DNA from: Dyella caseinilytica
GTDB lineage: Bacteria > Pseudomonadota > Gammaproteobacteria > Xanthomonadales > Rhodanobacteraceae
Assembly (NCBI RefSeq): GCF_016865235.1
Contig: NZ_CP064030.1
Span: 4,712,001 to 4,776,000, forward strand
DNA length: 64,000 bases
Direction: 5' to 3'
Positions within the stretch are counted from its first letter, which is position 1; each line of letters begins with the position of its first letter. A program made the translations under genes and the position numbers. The notes beneath the pieces are model-generated. The model ran no database searches. It had not been told where the DNA came from and saw nothing but the letters and a program-made list of their open reading frames with translations. Below are positions 63,574-64,000 of this stretch, in pieces.

Positions 63574-63875
63574 GCGTCAGGGTGCCTAGTCGCAGGTTGT
63601 CCAGGAGGTCAGTAACACCGCTGCGCCGCAGTGTACTGTCCGACCGCCGAGGATGTTGCGCATGCTGTTCCAGGGCGAGGGTTTATCTCGATGCAAACGA
63701 GTGGATGACCCGGCCGTTGACGGCCATCACGCCATCCGCATGGACAAGACGGCCACCGTTCACACTCAAGGTTGCCCCCGCTCGGCTAAAAACATACGCC
63801 AACTTTATGCGGCAGCGATGGATACTGTTTTGCCTCGCAAGGTTCCGGATCGCTCGGGCAAGGCAGGAGTCGCTG
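63574..63875. promoter_or_regulatory. 302-bp region upstream of kdpA
   Basis: No gene supported; in particular no kdpF-like small frame is visible. A perfect dyad GGCCGT/ACGGCC at 63712-63725 is the only clear structure. The KdpDE-responsive promoter would be expected here, but no confident -35/-10 is seen. Confidence 0.4.
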
Positions 63876-64000
63876 ATGAATCCATGGAACATCGTGCAAT
63901 ACGGTGTATTTCTCCTGGTGTTGATGGCACTGGTCAAACCGGTCGGAGGGTATCTGACCCGGGTGTTCTTCCAGCAAACCGCGCCGCTCGATGGCGTGCT
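63876..64000 (+). CDS. kdpA: potassium-transporting ATPase subunit A, N-terminal fragment (cut by window end)
   Basis: The last 125 bases encode MNPWNIVQYGVFLLVLMALV and then KPVGGYLTRVFF, matching the first span and the KPLGxY segment of KdpA. The reading frame is open at the window edge. AGGAG precedes the ATG. KdpA is the channel-like K+ subunit of the KdpFABC P-type ATPase, made under K+ limitation. kdpB, kdpC and the kdpDE regulators would lie beyond the window. Confidence 0.85.
   Translation, partial: MNPWNIVQYGVFLLVLMALVKPVGGYLTRVFFQQTAPLDGV

Noticed and set aside
63790..63875. kdpF upstream of kdpA
   Set aside because: The only frame in the right place (starting ATGGATACTG) is hydrophilic and overlaps kdpA; KdpF is a single membrane span.

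Overview
The window is a 64 kb, GC-rich, gene-dense chromosomal segment. Gene content points to a gammaproteobacterium of the Xanthomonadales, most likely Rhodanobacteraceae (Dyella/Rhodanobacter-like). The signs are many exported peptidases, a TonB receptor paired with a TPR-sulfotransferase, an algZ-algR-hemC block, and rsmG-parA-parB. This placement is inferred from family content, not from a database search. I found no rRNA, tRNA, CRISPR array, prophage or transposase gene.

Layout. 0-10 kb: acetyl-CoA synthetase, a membrane-anchored patatin, a radical SAM protein, an S9 peptidase and a GntR(YtrA)-ABC exporter operon behind a likely leaderless promoter with a perfect operator. 10-19 kb: xth, a UPF0149 gene, pirin, a short SPFH-like protein, rsmG, parA, parB, a GT2 glycosyltransferase, DUF488 and an RssA-like patatin. 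19-26 kb: a WYL regulator, a DUF481 outer-membrane protein, and hemC-algR-algZ with an esterase. 26-38 kb: two more S9 peptidases, a PadR-Fur-siderophore-interacting-protein operon, an M61 peptidase, and a TPR-sulfotransferase. 37.8-50 kb: a TonB receptor, then a C-P lyase locus (phnGHIJKLM divergent from phnF-DUF1045-phnN). 50-64 kb: an OPA-like MFS transporter, a TetR/flavin-monooxygenase pair with a QacA-type MFS pump, an S53 protease with a long structured leader beside a diguanylate cyclase, Lrp, GST, an Asp/Asn hydroxylase and the first codons of kdpA.

The most unusual signal is in the spacers. Two large non-coding palindromic elements (270 bp between parA and parB; 287 bp between phnF and the DUF1045 gene) each have about 31-33 bp terminal inverted repeats enclosing two further stem-loop arms, a cloverleaf-like layout. 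They fill the gap from the stop codon of one gene to the start codon of the next. A 48 bp palindrome between algR and hemC carries the same TAAGGATGCTCTG ends as the 287 bp element. In all three cases the terminal trinucleotide of the element is the stop codon of the upstream gene. I do not recognise this family.

At least eight paired-palindrome intergenic repeats resembling neisserial dRS3 units are scattered through the window. A third, REP-like repeat (three copies) appears twice between genes and once inside the coding 3' end of phnI.

The C-P lyase locus has the complete catalytic set and phnN but no phnCDE transporter. The adjacent TonB receptor and the MFS transporter downstream are candidate uptake partners (inference).
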